Source: Rubrivivax sp.
Lineage (GTDB): Bacteria; Pseudomonadota; Gammaproteobacteria; Burkholderiales; Burkholderiaceae_C
Assembly (NCBI GenBank): GCA_027487905.1
Contig: JAIYCR010000010.1
Location: forward strand, 109,459-173,458
Length of the DNA stretch: 64,000 nt
Direction: 5' to 3'
In this document: piece after piece, positions 55,086 to 64,000 of the stretch
How the letters are laid out: every line of letters starts with the position of its first letter
Numbering within the stretch: the first letter of the stretch is position 1
Position numbers and translations under genes: made by a program
The notes under the pieces: generated by a model
Told to the model about the DNA's origin: nothing
Databases searched by the model: none
What the model saw: the letters and a program-made list of their open reading frames with translations, nothing else

Positions 55086-55592
55086 TTGCCCCTGCACGTC
55101 TTCTCGGCCGTCGAACGTCTGTGGGGAGTGGCCATCCTGGCCCTCTTCTCGGTCGGCGTGGCGCTGGTCTCGCAGTACCAGTACGACATGCGGCCCTGCC
55201 CCTGGTGCATCCTGCAGCGCCTGATCTTCCTGGTCATCGCGGCGCTGTGCATCGCCGCGGCGCTGGTGCGCTCCCGGCCGGCCCAGGTGGGCCTCGCCAT
55301 CGCCGCGGTGCTGGCCTGCGTGGCCGGCATGGCGGCGGCGCTTTACCAGAACCTGGTGGCCAGCAAGCTGGAGAGCTGCGCGCTGACGCTGGCCGACCGC
55401 ATCCTCACCGCCTTGAACGTCGAGGCCTGGTGGCCCTGGCTGCTGGCGGTGCAGGGCAGCTGCGCGGACGGGGCCGTGGAACTGCTGGGCCTGCCCTACG
55501 AGCTGTGGAGCCTGGCCCTCTTCGGCGTGCTGGGCGTGCTGCTGGTCACCGCCATCGGCCGGCTGCTGGGGCGGCAGGCCGCAGGTCGCTGA
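55086..55592 (+). CDS. dsbB: Disulfide bond formation protein DsbB
   Basis: A 168-residue inner-membrane protein with four transmembrane helices that reoxidises periplasmic DsbA and passes electrons to quinone. The first periplasmic cysteine pair is C38-P-W-C41 in MRPCPWCILQR. The second pair is Cys98 (ESCALT) and Cys126 (GSCAD). A TTG start is used because it gives the right distance to the first helix and no ATG or GTG lies in range. No dsbA gene is adjacent. It converges on parC, the two stops being 14 bases apart. Confidence 0.92.
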   Translation: MPLHVFSAVERLWGVAILALFSVGVALVSQYQYDMRPCPWCILQRLIFLVIAALCIAAALVRSRPAQVGLAIAAVLACVAGMAAALYQNLVASKLESCALTLADRILTALNVEAWWPWLLAVQGSCADGAVELLGLPYELWSLALFGVLGVLLVTAIGRLLGRQAAGR

Positions 55593-55605
55593 GCGCGGCG
55601 GTCCT

Positions 55606-58026
<2,421 letters not shown>

Positions 58027-58102
58027 GGAAGCGGATGCCCGGGCGGGCAGGGTTCGGCTGGCATTGTGGCGCCGCCGGGACCGCGGTTTCCGCGAAGCGG
58101 TT

Positions 58103-58121
58103 GCGAATGCGAATGGTTCTC
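58103..58121 (+). promoter_or_regulatory. Predicted Fur box upstream of bfr
   Basis: GCGAATGCGAATGGTTCTC matches the 19-bp Fur consensus GATAATGATAATCATTATC at 12 positions and looks like Fur sites of other betaproteobacteria. It lies 30 bases before the bacterioferritin ATG and just before CATAAT (58124-58129), a possible -10 element. Confidence 0.55.
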
Positions 58122-58151
58122 ACCATAATGGGCCACCCGACCAGGACGCCC

Positions 58152-58628
58152 ATGAAATCCGACCCCACCGTCATCGCCCACCTGAACGCGCAGCTGAAGA
58201 ACGAGCTCACTGCCACCAACCAGTACTTCCTGCACTACCGCATGCTCAAGCACTGGGGCTTCGACCGGCTGGCCAAGAAGGAGTACGAGGAGTCCATCGG
58301 CGAGATGAAGCATGCCGACCAGCTGATGGAGCGCATCTTCCTGCTGGGCGGGCTGCCCAACCTGCAGGACCTGGGCAAGCTCCTGATCGGCGAGGACGTG
58401 CCCGAGCTGCTGCGCTGCGACCTGCAAGCCGAGACCGGCGCGCAGGGAACGATCAAGGACGGCATCGCCCACTGCGAGTCGGTGCGCGACTACGTCTCGC
58501 GCGACCTGCTGCAGCACATCCTGGACGACACCGAGGAACACATCGACTTCCTGGAGACGCAGCTCGAGCTCATCGACAAGGTGGGCCTGCCGAACTACCT
58601 GCAGTCGCAGATGAGCCCTGCGGCCTGA
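58152..58628 (+). CDS. bfr: Bacterioferritin
   Basis: A 158-residue iron-storage protein that forms 24-mers. The ferroxidase ligands Glu18, Glu51 and His54 and the haem ligand Met52 fall at their usual positions, the last three in GEMKHADQLME. RDLLQHILDDTEEHIDFLETQ holds the other metal Glu and His residues. The ATG was chosen so that Met52 numbering agrees with the family; a frame-compatible ATG 24 bases upstream is possible. A Fur-like site lies upstream and the bfd gene follows 58 bases later, giving a storage-release pair. Confidence 0.96.
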   Translation: MKSDPTVIAHLNAQLKNELTATNQYFLHYRMLKHWGFDRLAKKEYEESIGEMKHADQLMERIFLLGGLPNLQDLGKLLIGEDVPELLRCDLQAETGAQGTIKDGIAHCESVRDYVSRDLLQHILDDTEEHIDFLETQLELIDKVGLPNYLQSQMSPAA

Positions 58629-58686
58629 GGCCGTTGCGCCATCCCCTGGCCTGACTGGGCATTCCAAGCCTCAACCGGTCCGAACC

Positions 58687-58923
58687 ATGATCGTCTGCGT
58701 CTGCCGAAGGGTGACCGAGCGCGAGATCCGCGTGGCGGTGAGAACGGGCGGGGCCAGCTGCCTGGACAGCCTGGGCGTGGAGCTGGGCGTGGCCACCCAG
58801 TGCGGCCGCTGCGGCGACTGCGCCCGGCGCATCGTCTGCGAGGAAATGGGTCGCACCGCCGCCAGCCCGACCGCTGGCGACGAGCGTCGCGCGAGCTTCG
58901 CCGCCGCCGCTGCCACCGCCTGA
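58687..58923 (+). CDS. bfd: Bacterioferritin-associated ferredoxin
   Basis: A 78-residue [2Fe-2S] protein. The ligand set Cys4, Cys6, Cys39 and Cys42 is arranged as CVC and CGRC in the BFD pattern, beginning MIVCVCRRVTEREIR. Bfd reduces ferric iron inside bacterioferritin and so releases it when iron is scarce. The last ~25 residues are an Ala/Thr/Arg tail not seen in the core domain. It follows bfr on the same strand and ends just before the convergent LysR gene. Confidence 0.92.
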   Translation: MIVCVCRRVTEREIRVAVRTGGASCLDSLGVELGVATQCGRCGDCARRIVCEEMGRTAASPTAGDERRASFAAAAATA

Positions 58924-58929
58924 AGACGC

Positions 58930-59826
58930 TCAGGAGGCGGCCATCAGGCTGCCCACCATCTCCTTGAGCACCGGGTGCGGGAAGCGCCGCCGGGCGGTGA
59001 TGGCATAGAAGCTCTCCTGGATCTGCGGCACCTGGCAGCGCTCGACCAGCACGCCGCTGCGCAGCTCGTCGCGCACCACCACCGGGGGCACCAGCGCCAG
59101 GGCGCCCGTCTCGCGCGCCATCAGGCGAAGCAGCGCCATGTCGTCGACCTCGGCGAGCACCACCGGGCGCACGCCGGCCAGTTCCATCAGCAGGTCGAAG
59201 CTCGTGCGGATGGAGCTGGTGCTGCTGGGCAGCAGCACCGGCTGGTCGGCTAGGTCCTGCGGGAAGCGCAGAGCAGCGCCGGCGGCGGCCTCCTGGGGCG
59301 GCGCGCTCACCAGACTCACCGGCTGCTCGCCGATCAGGTGGCTCTGCCAGCCGCTGCCCTGGTCGCGCGGGACGGCGTGGTTGCTCAGCACCACGTCGAG
59401 CGTGTGCGCGCCCAGCCCCATCAGCAGCTCGCGCAGGCTGCCCGACTGCAGCACCAGTTCCACATCCGGCCGGCCCACCAGCGGGCGCAGCCACTGCATC
59501 TGGAAATTGCGCGACAAGGTGGCCACCGCGCCGATGCGCAGCACCTGGCGGTCGTCGGTGGGCCGGCCCTTGAGCGTGCTCATCAGCTCCTCGCCGCTGC
59601 GGAAGATGGTGTCGGCGTGGGCCAGCGCGATGCGGCCCGCCTCGGTCAGCACCAGGCGGCGGTTGCGCCGCTCGAACAGCGCGTGCCCCAGGCGCTCCTC
59701 CAGCTGGCGCAGCTGGATGGACAGCGCCGACTGCGACACGTGCAGCTGCTCGGCCGCACGGGTGAGGCTGCGCTGGTGGGCGATGACCCAGAAATAACGC
59801 AGGTGGTGGTAGTTGAGTTCTGCCAT
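58930..59826 (-). CDS. LysR-family transcriptional regulator
   Basis: A 298-residue regulator. The N-terminal winged helix-turn-helix reads LNYHHLRYFWVIAHQRSLTRAAEQLHVSQSALSIQLRQLE in its usual order, followed by a periplasmic-binding-type effector domain with LRIGAVATLSRN. The start resembles the NhaR branch, but this alone does not set a function. It is divergent, across 112 bases, from the HPPD-like gene, so the usual LysR logic makes the HPPD-like / dehydratase genes its likely targets. The ATG giving MAELNYHHL was chosen by homology over an upstream start. Confidence 0.92.
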   Translation of the reverse strand: MAELNYHHLRYFWVIAHQRSLTRAAEQLHVSQSALSIQLRQLEERLGHALFERRNRRLVLTEAGRIALAHADTIFRSGEELMSTLKGRPTDDRQVLRIGAVATLSRNFQMQWLRPLVGRPDVELVLQSGSLRELLMGLGAHTLDVVLSNHAVPRDQGSGWQSHLIGEQPVSLVSAPPQEAAAGAALRFPQDLADQPVLLPSSTSSIRTSFDLLMELAGVRPVVLAEVDDMALLRLMARETGALALVPPVVVRDELRSGVLVERCQVPQIQESFYAITARRRFPHPVLKEMVGSLMAAS

Positions 59827-59938
59827 GGGGATCGGACCCGCGCGAACGACGCAGCGGGATTGCAGCTTATCCGCCGGATTGGGCATGATGGACGGATCGC
59901 CCGCCCCTTCACCCGAGCCGCCTCAGCCCACCGCGCCC

Positions 59939-60847
59939 ATGCCCGACACCCCCACCGACCGCGAATCCCTCGGCGATGTCCCCAACCCGCTGGGCATGGA
60001 TGGCATCGAGTACGTCGAATACACCAGTTCGCAGCCGCAGGCGCTCGGGCAGGTGCTCGAGCAGCTGGGCTTCAAGCCGGTGGCGCGCCACCGCTCGCGC
60101 GAGGTGCTGCTGTACCGGCAGGGCCGGATGAACATCGTGGTCAACGCGCGCAGTGGCGTGCTGCGTTCGGGCGCTGCCGCCGAAGACGGTCCCCCGCGCA
60201 TCAGCGCGCTGGCCCTGCGGGTGCGCGACGCGCGCCACGCGCACGAGCGGGCCCTGGAGCTCGGCGCCTGGGAGGTGCCGCAGCACGCGCAGGTGATGGA
60301 GCTGAACATCCCCGGCATCCACGGCCCGGGCGGCGCGCACCTGTACTTCATCGACCGCTACGAGGATTTCTCCATCTTCGACATCGACTTTCGGCCCATC
60401 CCGGGCGTGGACAGCCGACCGCCGGCCACGATGGGCCTGCACTTCTTCGGCGTGGTGCAGTACATCGGACGCGACCGCACCGCCGACTGGATCGAGTTCT
60501 ATGGCAGCCTGATGGGCTTCTCGCCGCTGCCCGAGGCGCAGCGCTTCGGCATCCTGCCCAAGGGCACGGTGCTCAAGAGCCCCTGCGACGGCGCCTCCCG
60601 CTTCTACCTGCAGCTGATCGAGCCGGACCCTGCCACCGTGCTCTACGACGAGCAGGAACTCTTCAACCGCATCGGCTTCGGCACCGCCGACGTGCCCGGT
60701 GCGGTGGCGCAACTGCGCCGCCAGGGCCTGGACTTCGTCGAAGGCACGGGCGTGAAGGTCACCGACCGCGGCGCCATCACCCGCACCGTGCTGCGCAGCG
60801 TGGCCTTCGAGCTGGTGCACGACCCGCTGCCGGCGGACGGTCGCTGA
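59939..60847 (+). CDS. HPPD-like VOC protein (half of a two-gene QuiC)
   Basis: A 302-residue protein with the 4-hydroxyphenylpyruvate dioxygenase-type double VOC fold: NPLGMDGIEYVEYTSSQP, FKPVARHRSREVLLYRQGRMNIV and GAHLYFIDRYE. By eye, the iron ligands of HPPD (His, His, Glu) would align with His168 in MGLHFFGV, Arg244 in FNRIGFG and Glu291 in VAFELVH. The middle His is thus replaced and the segment before the Glu is shortened, so normal HPPD activity is unlikely. A similar domain is fused to the dehydratase in Pseudomonas QuiC. It starts 112 bases from the divergent LysR gene; an ATG 54 bases upstream is possible. Confidence 0.78.
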   Translation: MPDTPTDRESLGDVPNPLGMDGIEYVEYTSSQPQALGQVLEQLGFKPVARHRSREVLLYRQGRMNIVVNARSGVLRSGAAAEDGPPRISALALRVRDARHAHERALELGAWEVPQHAQVMELNIPGIHGPGGAHLYFIDRYEDFSIFDIDFRPIPGVDSRPPATMGLHFFGVVQYIGRDRTADWIEFYGSLMGFSPLPEAQRFGILPKGTVLKSPCDGASRFYLQLIEPDPATVLYDEQELFNRIGFGTADVPGAVAQLRRQGLDFVEGTGVKVTDRGAITRTVLRSVAFELVHDPLPADGR

Positions 60848-60859
60848 GGGCCGGTCGCC

Positions 60860-61744
60860 ATGAACATCGACGGTTTCGGCATGGACACCATCAGCCTGGC
60901 GGGCCCGCTGGAGGCCAAGCTGCAGGCGATGCGCGATGCGGGCTTCAGCCAGGTCATGCTGAGCGCCCGCGACGTGGTGGGCCACCCGCAGGGGCTGGAT
61001 GCCGCGGTGCGCGCGGTGCGCGACAGCGGCCTGCGCGGCACGGGCTTCCAGGTGCTGCGCGACTTCGAAGGCCTGTCGGGCACGCTGCACGCCTACAAGG
61101 TGGACATCGCCAAGAGCATGATCGAGATGTGCTCGGCGCTGGGCTGCAAGGTGCTTCTGGCCTGCAGCAGCACCAGCCGCCATGCGACGGACGACCCGGC
61201 GGCCATCGCCCGCGACCTGCGCAAGCTCGCGATGCTGGCCTTGCCGCACGGCATCCGCATCGCCTACGAGGCGCTGTCCTGGGGCCGGCACGTGAACCGC
61301 TTTCCCCAGGCCTGGTCGGTCGTCGAGCAGGCCGATTGCCCCAACCTGGGCATCGGCCTGGATTCCTTCCACCACTTCGCCGCCCAGGATTCGCTGGACG
61401 ACCTGGAGCTGCTCGACCCGCGCAAGATCTTCCTGGTGCAGCTGTCGGACTTCATGTGGCAGGAGACGCCCACCTTCGAGGAGCGCATGACCACCGCGCG
61501 CACCTTCCGCGTCTTCCCCGGCGAAGGCGTGCACAGCGACGAGCTGGTGCGCCTGGTGGGCGCGCTGGACCGCCTGGGCTACCGCGGCGACTACAGCTTC
61601 GAGGTGTTCAACGACGACTACCAGCAGCTGCCCTTGCCGCTGGTGGCCGAGCGCGCGCGCCGTGCCGCGCAGTGGCTGGCGGTGGACGTGCTGCGCCGGC
61701 ACGTGCCGCTGCCCGGGGCCCTGCGGCGGCGCCCGATGGCCTGA
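60860..61744 (+). CDS. 3-dehydroshikimate dehydratase-like TIM-barrel protein
   Basis: A 294-residue sugar-isomerase-type TIM barrel. Four metal-ligand residues can be placed: Glu137 in YEALSWG, Asp168 in GLDSFHHF, Gln194 in LVQLSDFM and Glu248 in YSFEVFND. The spacing of the first three (31 and 26) agrees with what I recall for Pseudomonas QuiC, which turns 3-dehydroshikimate into protocatechuate. The N-terminus TISLAGPLEAKLQAMRDAGF also fits. The gene starts 12 bases after the HPPD-like gene, so the two are likely co-translated. A broader isomerase/epimerase role cannot be ruled out. Confidence 0.75.
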   Translation: MNIDGFGMDTISLAGPLEAKLQAMRDAGFSQVMLSARDVVGHPQGLDAAVRAVRDSGLRGTGFQVLRDFEGLSGTLHAYKVDIAKSMIEMCSALGCKVLLACSSTSRHATDDPAAIARDLRKLAMLALPHGIRIAYEALSWGRHVNRFPQAWSVVEQADCPNLGIGLDSFHHFAAQDSLDDLELLDPRKIFLVQLSDFMWQETPTFEERMTTARTFRVFPGEGVHSDELVRLVGALDRLGYRGDYSFEVFNDDYQQLPLPLVAERARRAAQWLAVDVLRRHVPLPGALRRRPMA

Positions 61745-61764
61745 CACGCAGCGACGACCGCTTT

Positions 61765-61787
61765 TTCGTTCACTTCAAGTGAACGAA
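61765..61787. promoter_or_regulatory. Perfect 23-bp palindrome upstream of the SbtA-like gene
   Basis: TTCGTTCACTT-C-AAGTGAACGAA has two perfect 11-bp arms around a single C. It sits 20 bases after the dehydratase stop and 74 bases before the SbtA-like ATG, in the most AT-rich patch nearby. No T-run follows immediately, so an operator for an unknown dimeric regulator fits better than a terminator. Confidence 0.65.
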
Positions 61788-61861
61788 TTTCGCTAAACGA
61801 TCAACTATCCAGATGGTCCGGGCGGGCCGAGGATGGCGCACCTTCGCTCGCCACCCTCGCC

Positions 61862-62857
61862 ATGCCCGGATCCGACCTGCTGCTCGCCAACCTGCTCCAG
61901 CCCATCGTGCTGGCCTTCGTGCTCGGGGCCATCGCCGGCTTCGTCAAGAGCGAGCTCGAGCTGCCCGAGGCGGTGATCAAGCTGCTGTCGATCTACCTGC
62001 TGTTCTCGCTCGGCCTGACCGGTGGCCGCGAGCTGGCCAAGGCGGAGATGGCCGACCTCATCCCGCTGATCGCGGCCACGGTGCTGATGATCTTCGCCAT
62101 CCCCACGGCGGTGTACCTGATCACCCGGCGCCTGGGACGCATGGACATCTCCAACGCGGCAGCCATCGCGGCGCACTACGGCTCGGTGTCCACCGCCACC
62201 TTCTTCGCCTCGGTGACCTTCGCCACCGCGATGGGTACGCCCAGCGAGGGCTACATGGCGGCGATGGTGGCGCTGATGGAATTCGGCGTCATCTACTCCC
62301 TCGTCATCGCCCGCGTGGCGATGGGCCGGGCGGCCCGCCGCGCGCAGGGTGGCAGCGGCTCGGGCATCGACCCGCGCGAACTGCTGCTCAGCGTGGTCCG
62401 GGGCCGGGGCATCCTGCTGCTGATGGGCGGCATGGTGATCGGCGGACTGGCCACCGACCGGCAGTGGCAGCAGATCTCGCCTTTCTACGAGGGCCTGTTC
62501 CGCGGCATGCTGATGCTCTTCCTGCTGGAGATGGGCATCACCGCGGCCCGCCAGGCACGCGCCTTCCGGCAGGTGGGCGTGTTCATGCTGGGCTTCGGCA
62601 TGGCCATGCCGGTGGTCAACGGCATCGTGGGCGTGACGCTCGGGCACTGGGCGGGGCTGGGCATCGGCGGTGCCTTCGTGTTCGGCGCCATCTGCGCGAG
62701 CGCCTCCTTCATCGACGCGCCGGCAGCCTGCCGGGCCTCGCTGCCGGAGGCCAACCCGGGCATCTACCTCACTTCCTCGCTCGGGGTGACGCTGCCCTTC
62801 AACCTGCTGCTGGGGCTGCCGCTGTACTACCAGTACGCGGCGTGGCTGGGCCGCTGA
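61862..62857 (+). CDS. Sodium-dependent bicarbonate transporter family permease (SbtA-like, DUF897)
   Basis: A 331-residue inner-membrane protein with about ten transmembrane helices. ELPEAVIKLLSIYLLFSLGLTGG and ISNAAAIAAHYGSVSTATFFA are the two SbtA signature regions, the second holding the Na+/bicarbonate site in cyanobacterial SbtA. The regulatory PII-like SbtB is not encoded nearby. No carboxysome or RuBisCO genes are in the window, so the substrate is open; the palindrome and the catabolic genes upstream might point to another anion. Start ATG follows a CCCTCGCC stretch with no ribosome site. Confidence 0.85.
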   Translation: MPGSDLLLANLLQPIVLAFVLGAIAGFVKSELELPEAVIKLLSIYLLFSLGLTGGRELAKAEMADLIPLIAATVLMIFAIPTAVYLITRRLGRMDISNAAAIAAHYGSVSTATFFASVTFATAMGTPSEGYMAAMVALMEFGVIYSLVIARVAMGRAARRAQGGSGSGIDPRELLLSVVRGRGILLLMGGMVIGGLATDRQWQQISPFYEGLFRGMLMLFLLEMGITAARQARAFRQVGVFMLGFGMAMPVVNGIVGVTLGHWAGLGIGGAFVFGAICASASFIDAPAACRASLPEANPGIYLTSSLGVTLPFNLLLGLPLYYQYAAWLGR

Positions 62858-62888
62858 GCCCCGCTGGGGTCCGCAGGCCTCCCCCGTT

Positions 62889-63407
62889 TCACTCCAGGCC
62901 CATGGCCAGCCGGGCCTGGTACTCGCGGTCCAGCAGACTGAGCACCACCAGCGAGTCGTAGCCATCGGCGCCGGCGATGGTCACCCGCACGCTCTCGCGC
63001 AGCCGGCCTTCCTCGACGAAGCCCTCGCTGGCGTAGAGCGCCAGCGCCCGGGTGTTCAGCGTCTTCACGTCCAGCCAGAAGCGGTGGGCCTGCAGGTCGC
63101 GGAAGGCCATCTGCTTGAGCCGGCGCACGCAGATGCGGCCAAGCCCCTGGCCCTTCCTCTGCAGCACGATGCGCTTGAGCTCCACGCTGCCATTCGGATT
63201 GCGGCAGCCCTGGAGGATGACGAAGCCGATGCGCTCGGTGCTCTCGGGCGCCTCGACGATGAGGTGGCGGAAATCGGGGAAGCGCACCGCGCCTTCGTGC
63301 TGCAGGCGCTCCCAGGGCGTGATGAAGGGACGGTTCAGAGGATCCTGCTCGACGGTGCAGACGAAGTCGAGGTCGGACAGCAGCGTGGGGCGCAGGCCGA
63401 TGGGCAT
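62889..63407 (-). CDS. GNAT-family N-acetyltransferase
   Basis: A 172-residue acetyltransferase. The acetyl-CoA loop follows VELKRIVLQRKGQGLGRICVRRL (Q/R-X-X-G-X-G/A pattern QRKGQGLG), and LDVKTLNTRALALYASEGFVEEGRLRE is the usual C-terminal segment. Similar proteins acetylate amino groups of small molecules or protein N-termini; the substrate is unknown. It lies 38 bases downstream of the parE stop on the same strand. Confidence 0.85.
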   Translation of the reverse strand: MPIGLRPTLLSDLDFVCTVEQDPLNRPFITPWERLQHEGAVRFPDFRHLIVEAPESTERIGFVILQGCRNPNGSVELKRIVLQRKGQGLGRICVRRLKQMAFRDLQAHRFWLDVKTLNTRALALYASEGFVEEGRLRESVRVTIAGADGYDSLVVLSLLDREYQARLAMGLE

Positions 63408-63444
63408 GGTGCTCAGGTCCTGCGGGCCGGGCGATGGCCGCCGT

Positions 63445-64000
63445 TCACACGTCCACCTCGACCGCGTCGCCGCGCAGTTCCATCAGCTCGCGCCGCGCCG
63501 CGGCTTCGCCCTTGCCCATCAGCTTGCTGAGCGACGCGGCGGTGGCCGCAGCACCCAGGCCGGCGAAGCTCACCGGCAGCAGCCGGCGCGTCTCGGGGTT
63601 GAGCGTGGTGTCCCACAGCTGCTCGGCGTTCATCTCGCCCAGGCCCTTGAAGCGGCTGATGCTCCAGCTGCCCTCGCGCGCACCTTCCTTGCGCAGCTTG
63701 TCCAGCGTGGCCTGCAGCTCGCCTTCGTCCAGCGCGTAGATCTTGGCCGCCGGCTTCTTGCCGCGCGCGGGTGCGTCCACCCGGAAGAGCGGCGGCCGTG
63801 CGATGCAGATGTGGCCGCGCTCGATGAGCTTGGGGAAGTGGCGGAAGAACAGGGTGAGCAGCAGCACCTGGATGTGCGAGCCGTCGACGTCGGCGTCGCT
63901 CAGGATGCACACCTTGCCGTAGCGCAGGCCGGACAGGTCGGGCTCGTCGTCGGGGCCGTGCGGGTCCACGCCGATGGCCACCGAGATGTCGTGGATCTCG
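63445..64000 (-). CDS. parE: DNA topoisomerase IV subunit B, C-terminal part (5' end outside window)
   Basis: About 185 codons of the TOPRIM/C-terminal part remain. YGKVCILSDADVDGSHIQVLLLTLFFR is the TOPRIM DXD magnesium motif, and SRFKGLGEMNAEQLWDTTLNP is the conserved segment after it. ParE is the ATPase subunit that works with ParC in chromosome decatenation. The reading frame stays open to the window edge, upstream of a GTG that is internal. ParE rather than GyrB is inferred from the short insertion-free TOPRIM region and the nearby parC. Confidence 0.9.
   Translation of the reverse strand, partial: EIHDISVAIGVDPHGPDDEPDLSGLRYGKVCILSDADVDGSHIQVLLLTLFFRHFPKLIERGHICIARPPLFRVDAPARGKKPAAKIYALDEGELQATLDKLRKEGAREGSWSISRFKGLGEMNAEQLWDTTLNPETRRLLPVSFAGLGAAATAASLSKLMGKGEAAARRELMELRGDAVEVDV

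Overview
The window is about 70% GC, densely coded, and reads like a chromosomal segment of a betaproteobacterium of the order Burkholderiales. Pointers are trmJ-cysE divergent from suhB, pyrG-kdsA-eno, a 16-stranded Gram-negative porin with signal peptide and C-terminal Phe, the Anbu / circularly permuted ATP-grasp / alpha-E gene set, and the MoxR-DUF58-TgpA operon. The genus cannot be fixed from the sequence alone. I see no rRNA, tRNA, CRISPR, IS element or prophage.

Layout. 0-2 kb: end of mogA, cysE, trmJ. 2-10 kb: suhB with a long acidic tail, a purine (ureide) catabolic pair (puuE and a uraD-allC fusion), a small MscS channel, mutS. 10-12.3 kb: Anbu proteasome-like protein, alpha/beta hydrolase, then a small nucleotidyltransferase / broken HepT module bracketed by a 53-bp direct repeat of the hydrolase 3' end. 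12.3-24.7 kb: pyrG-kdsA-DUF1330-eno, a VOC protein, a ferritin-like DUF455 protein, an amino-acid ABC pair without its ATPase, a porin, tandem terminators, a pseudouridine synthase with a large disordered N-terminus, ftsB, pnuC and a NadR-type kinase. 24.7-34 kb: membrane protein, hslO, gamma carbonic anhydrase, gamma-glutamyltransferase, a two-component system, a second MscS channel, a class II histone-deacetylase-like enzyme.

34-39.6 kb: a tightly coupled moxR-DUF58-tgpA-mltB operon. 39.6-42 kb: a glycosyltransferase, a left-handed-helix acetyltransferase and a hypothetical protein. 42-51.7 kb, the most unusual block: five co-oriented genes with two circularly permuted ATP-grasp domains, two alpha-E domains (one pair fused), and two transglutaminase-fold proteins, one carrying the large DUF2126 ligase-like domain. 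This is the set usually linked to Anbu, which here lies 31 kb away. 51.8-64 kb: comEC, a RidA protein, dsbB, parC, a Fur-box-preceded bfr-bfd pair, a LysR regulator divergent from a two-gene version of QuiC (HPPD-like plus 3-dehydroshikimate dehydratase), an SbtA-like permease behind a perfect 23-bp palindrome, a GNAT protein, and the 3' part of parE.

The genes mostly act in separate housekeeping roles. The functional groups visible are ureide degradation, nicotinamide riboside salvage, iron storage and release, quinate/shikimate-type catabolism, and a predicted peptide-ligation / peptide-degradation system split between 10 kb and 42-52 kb.
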